The notes beneath the pieces are model-generated. The model saw only the letters and a list, made by a program, of their open reading frames with translations, was not told the origin of the DNA and ran no database searches. DNA of 64,000 bases. Source: Mycolicibacterium sp. MU0050. Its GTDB lineage: Bacteria; Actinomycetota; Actinomycetes; Mycobacteriales; Mycobacteriaceae. Both the position numbers and the translations under genes were made by a program. This document shows, in pieces, positions 61,244 to 64,000 of the stretch. The DNA lies in assembly GCF_963378085.1 (NCBI RefSeq), contig NZ_OY726395.1, positions 4,402,001 to 4,466,000 of the forward strand. Direction: 5' to 3'. Position 1 is the stretch's first letter; the number at the start of each line of letters is the position of its first letter.

Positions 61244-63061
61244 TCAGGCCAGGCGTTCCTTGAGGGCCTCGAACTCGTCCTTGATGCCGGTCGGCAGCTT
61301 CTCGCCGACGAACTCGAACCACTCCTCGATCTGCGGCAGCTCGGCGCGCCACTCCTCGGGGCTGACCTTCAACGCCTCGTCGACGTCGGCGGGGTCCACG
61401 TCCAGGTTGCTGAGGTCCAGATCCTCGGCGGAGGGCACGATGCCGATCGGGGTGCTGCGGCCGTCGGCCTTGTTCTCGATGCGCTCGATCGCCCACTTGA
61501 GCACCCGGCTGTTCTCACCGAAGCCGGGCCACAGGAACCGGCCGTCGTCGCCGCGGCGGAACCAGTTGACGAAGAACACGGCCGGCATCTTGGACTCGTC
61601 GGCGTTCTTGCCGATGTTGATCCAGTGCTGGAAGTAGTCGCCGACGTTGTAGCCGAGGAACGGCAACATGGCCATCGGGTCGCGGCGGACGGTGCCGACC
61701 TTGCCCTCGGCGGCGGCGGTCTGCTCGGAACCCAGTGTGGCGCCGATGAATACGCCGTGCTGCCAGTCGCGGGCCTGGGTGATCAACGGCACCGTGGTCT
61801 TGCGGCGGCCACCGAACAGGATGGCCGAGATCGGCACGCCCTGCGGGTCGTCCCACTCCGGGGCCAGCGTGGGGCACTGCGAAATCGGGGTGCAGTAGCG
61901 CGAGTTGGGGTGCGCGGCCTTCTCGCCGGAATCCGGCGTCCAGTCGCGACCCTTCCAGTCGATCAGGTGCTGCGGATCGCCCTCGAGGCCCTCCCACCAC
62001 ACATCGCCGTCGTCGGTCTTGGCGACGTTGGTGAACACGGTGTTGCCGCCCGCGATGGTCTTCATGGCGTTGGGGTTGGAATCCCAGTTGGTGCCCGGCG
62101 CCACGCCGAAAAAGCCGAATTCCGGGTTGACCGCGTAGAGCCGGCCGTCCTTGCCGAACCGCATCCAGGCGATGTCGTCACCGACGGTCTCGGCGCGCCA
62201 GCCGGGGATGGTCGGCTGCAGCATCGCGAGGTTGGTCTTACCGCAGGCCGACGGGAAGGCGGCGGCAATGTAATAGGCCTTGTCCTCCGGCGAGATCAGC
62301 TTGAGGATCAGCATGTGCTCGGCCAACCAGCCCTCGTCGTGGGCCATCGCCGAGGCGATCCGCAGCGAGTAGCACTTCTTGCCGAGCAGCGCGTTGCCGC
62401 CGTAACCCGAACCGTAGCTCCAGATTTCGCGGGTTTCCGGGAAGTGGGTGATGTACTTGGTGTCGTTGCAGGGCCAGGGCACGTCCTTCTGGCCGGGCTC
62501 CAGCGGCGCACCGATCGAGTGCAGCGCCTTGACGAAGAACCCGTCCTCGCCCATCTTGTCCAGGGCGGCCTGCCCCATCCGGGTCATGGTGCGCATCGAG
62601 ACGACGACGTATTCGGAGTCGGTGAGCTCGACGCCCAGCTTGGGGTCCTCGGCATCCAGCGGGCCCATGCAGAACGGGACGACGTACATGGTGCGGCCGC
62701 GCATGCAGCCGCGGTACAGATCGGTCATCAGCGGCCGCATCTCGGCCGGGTCCATCCAGTTGTTGGTGGGTCCGGCGTCGATCTCCCGCTCGGAGCAGAT
62801 GAAGGTGCGGGATTCGACGCGAGCCACGTCGGAGGGGTCGGACAGCGCGAGGAAGGAATTGGGCTGCTTGTCCGGGTTGAGCCGCTGGAAGGTGCCCGCC
62901 TCGACGAGCTGATCGCACAGCCGGTTGTATTCTTCCTCGGATCCGTCAGCAAACACCACCCGGTCAGGCTGCGTGAGTTCGGCAACTTCCGTAACCCAGG
63001 CGAGAAGGCCCTGATGTTTGGTCGGCGCGGTGTCCAGACCCGGAATAGTCGCTGAAGTCAT
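61244..63061 (-). CDS. pckA: Phosphoenolpyruvate carboxykinase (GTP)
   Basis: 605 residues, near the 606 of Rv0211. Converts oxaloacetate and GTP to phosphoenolpyruvate, GDP and CO2: the entry to gluconeogenesis during growth on lipids, fitting the lipid-degrading neighbours. GTP-type kinase loop [15 protein letters not shown] (active-site Cys), [25 protein letters not shown], and [18 protein letters not shown] 63061 ([12 protein letters not shown]) has GGAG 6 nt upstream; longer readings to 63196 lack support. Monocistronic, with the terminator at 61193. Confidence 0.96.
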   Translation of the reverse strand: MTSATIPGLDTAPTKHQGLLAWVTEVAELTQPDRVVFADGSEEEYNRLCDQLVEAGTFQRLNPDKQPNSFLALSDPSDVARVESRTFICSEREIDAGPTNNWMDPAEMRPLMTDLYRGCMRGRTMYVVPFCMGPLDAEDPKLGVELTDSEYVVVSMRTMTRMGQAALDKMGEDGFFVKALHSIGAPLEPGQKDVPWPCNDTKYITHFPETREIWSYGSGYGGNALLGKKCYSLRIASAMAHDEGWLAEHMLILKLISPEDKAYYIAAAFPSACGKTNLAMLQPTIPGWRAETVGDDIAWMRFGKDGRLYAVNPEFGFFGVAPGTNWDSNPNAMKTIAGGNTVFTNVAKTDDGDVWWEGLEGDPQHLIDWKGRDWTPDSGEKAAHPNSRYCTPISQCPTLAPEWDDPQGVPISAILFGGRRKTTVPLITQARDWQHGVFIGATLGSEQTAAAEGKVGTVRRDPMAMLPFLGYNVGDYFQHWINIGKNADESKMPAVFFVNWFRRGDDGRFLWPGFGENSRVLKWAIERIENKADGRSTPIGIVPSAEDLDLSNLDVDPADVDEALKVSPEEWRAELPQIEEWFEFVGEKLPTGIKDEFEALKERLA

Positions 63062-63441
63062 GAAAATCTCCTGCTCAAGTTTGTTCGCGTAGCACCCACG
63101 AGGGCCCTGGCCCCCTCCTGACAGACGACTCGTCTCGACAGTCATCCCTGATACGAGGTTAACGCGGGTGAGCAAGCCGCGGACCATCGAGGCCATGTCC
63201 GATGACTCACAGGAACGATTCAGACTCCGTTACCTGCCCGGTTCAACCGCGTCAAGTGTGACCCAGCCCCCAACAGCGGCCCGGAGTGCGCGCGCCACCG
63301 CCGAGTTCGGCGGCACCGACCCGTCGCAGCGGCCCCGGCGACACCCCGGGAGCTGCCCCGCCCGGAGACCCCTCGCGACGCCTCCGTGACCTGCTCACGG
63401 GTGGGATGCCGAGGCGAGCGGACGGCCCGCCGACGCGGGGG
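63062..63441. other. pckA upstream region, no gene seen
   Basis: 380 bp holding the pckA promoter and leader. The GGAG ribosome site on the minus strand is at about 63068. I see no convincing -10/-35, no clear operator, and no coding frame with family features. A 73-codon plus-strand frame here is Pro/Arg-rich and looks like GC-bias noise. Confidence 0.5.
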
Positions 63442-64000
63442 TCAGTCCCGCCCGGGACCGGGGCCGGCAACCGCGTCGGACTCCTGCTCGGCGTCCTCAG
63501 CTACCGAATCGCCCACCGCGTGCCCGTTGCGGTCGGACTCCGGGGTACCCAGCTCCCGGTGCACCGCCGACAACGCGGCGCGCAGCGCCGGCCCCGCCGC
63601 CTCCCGCGCGGCCCGGGCCTGGAGGCGGGCGGCCTCGTGCGCGCGCAATTCCGCATCGATGACGCGGACCCGTTCGGCCACCCGGGCCGCATCGGCCTCC
63701 GCCTGCTGTGACAGCGCCGACGTCAGCGCCATCTCCGCCGCCAACACCCGGGTCGCGACGGTTTGATCCAACGCCGAACGCAGCCCCGCGGTCCGTTCGG
63801 CGAGCCAGCGATCCAGCACCGCCCGGTCGTGCAGCAACGACCGGGTGTTGACCACCCACACCGTCACCGCCACGCCGAGCAACAGGCAGACCACCGCGCC
63901 CACCGCGGTCAGGCCCGGCGCCAGATCCGCGAACAGTCGGCTCAGCGTCAGGGCGATGCCCAACCCGAGTCCGGCGCCCACCAACGCCGTCAGCCGCGTC
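63442..64000 (-). CDS. Membrane protein with coiled-coil C-terminus, 3' end only
   Basis: The frame is open to the window edge, so only the C-terminal ~185 residues are seen. Two adjacent hydrophobic segments (LVGAGLGLGIALTLSRLFA and LTAVGAVVCLLLGVAVTVWVV) form a hairpin, followed by an Arg/Ala/Glu-rich, probably coiled-coil region (~60-140) and an acidic low-complexity tail ending AGPGPGRD. Such a tail is seen in dynamin-like or other membrane-anchored NTPases, but without the N-terminus I cannot name it. Same direction as pckA. Confidence 0.65.
   Translation of the reverse strand, partial: TRLTALVGAGLGLGIALTLSRLFADLAPGLTAVGAVVCLLLGVAVTVWVVNTRSLLHDRAVLDRWLAERTAGLRSALDQTVATRVLAAEMALTSALSQQAEADAARVAERVRVIDAELRAHEAARLQARAAREAAGPALRAALSAVHRELGTPESDRNGHAVGDSVAEDAEQESDAVAGPGPGRD

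Noticed and set aside
63168..63389. Small plus-strand frame upstream of pckA
   Set aside because: Pro/Arg/Ala-rich composition, overlaps the pckA leader, no homology features.

Overview
The window is high-GC (about 68-70%) mycobacterial chromosome. Gene content and order follow the Mycobacterium tuberculosis block Rv0211-Rv0244c almost gene for gene: pckA, fadD4, Rv0216, lipW/lipC, Rv0221, echA1, Rv0223c-Rv0228, aftD, Rv0236A, lpqI, Rv0238, htdX, fabG4, fadA2, fadE5. It also carries extra fatty-acid/acyl-CoA genes, and at the left edge a polyketide synthase of the kind found in the trehalose polyphleate locus of rapid growers. The organism is therefore most likely a rapidly growing Mycobacterium/Mycolicibacterium. 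Locus comparisons with M. tuberculosis and M. smegmatis are from memory of those genomes; no database search was run.

Layout. 1-9.4 kb: 3' part of a modular PKS, then a convergent NAD(P)-dependent oxidoreductase. 9.4-16.5 kb: a fatty-acid module (fadE5, fadA2, fabG4, htdX) and a TetR regulator, apparently tied together by one shared inverted-repeat operator present three times, plus a small palindromic intergenic repeat. 16.5-18.5 kb: lpqI (muropeptide recycling), a universal-stress protein and a 57-residue membrane peptide. 18.5-30.5 kb: envelope arabinan/mannan assembly genes (aftD, a membrane O-acyltransferase, a DUF3068 protein of the family needed for lipomannan/LAM maturation, a large membrane protein, a GT4 glycosyltransferase, a methyltransferase), interrupted by one acyl-CoA ligase.

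30.5-35.3 kb: aldehyde dehydrogenase with a KstR-like site, a thiolase, and a ligase/99-aa protein operon. 35.3-42.1 kb: a DHFR-like/AraC-DinB pair, then a divergent cluster of three acyl-CoA dehydrogenases, an SDR and a TetR regulator. 42.2-48.9 kb: arylamine N-acetyltransferase, echA1, a KstR-like site in front of an acyltransferase, two LipC-like esterases and a WS/DGAT enzyme. 49-59.8 kb: LipW-like esterase with a paired acyl-CoA dehydrogenase, an amidohydrolase, a CoA-transferase, a double-hotdog protein, an XRE regulator with a divergent SDR, an enoyl-CoA hydratase and FadD4. Two promoters here, 10 kb apart, share an identical 14-bp palindrome. 60-64 kb: MscS channel, pckA, and the 3' end of a membrane protein.

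Functionally this is a lipid region: most genes build, activate, degrade or store acyl chains and sterol-like substrates, with a central block for arabinan/lipoglycan assembly. The less expected signals are the shared-operator regulons, and two enzymes (CoA-transferase and enoyl-CoA hydratase) whose domain order looks circularly permuted. No tRNA, rRNA, CRISPR, insertion sequence or prophage was seen.
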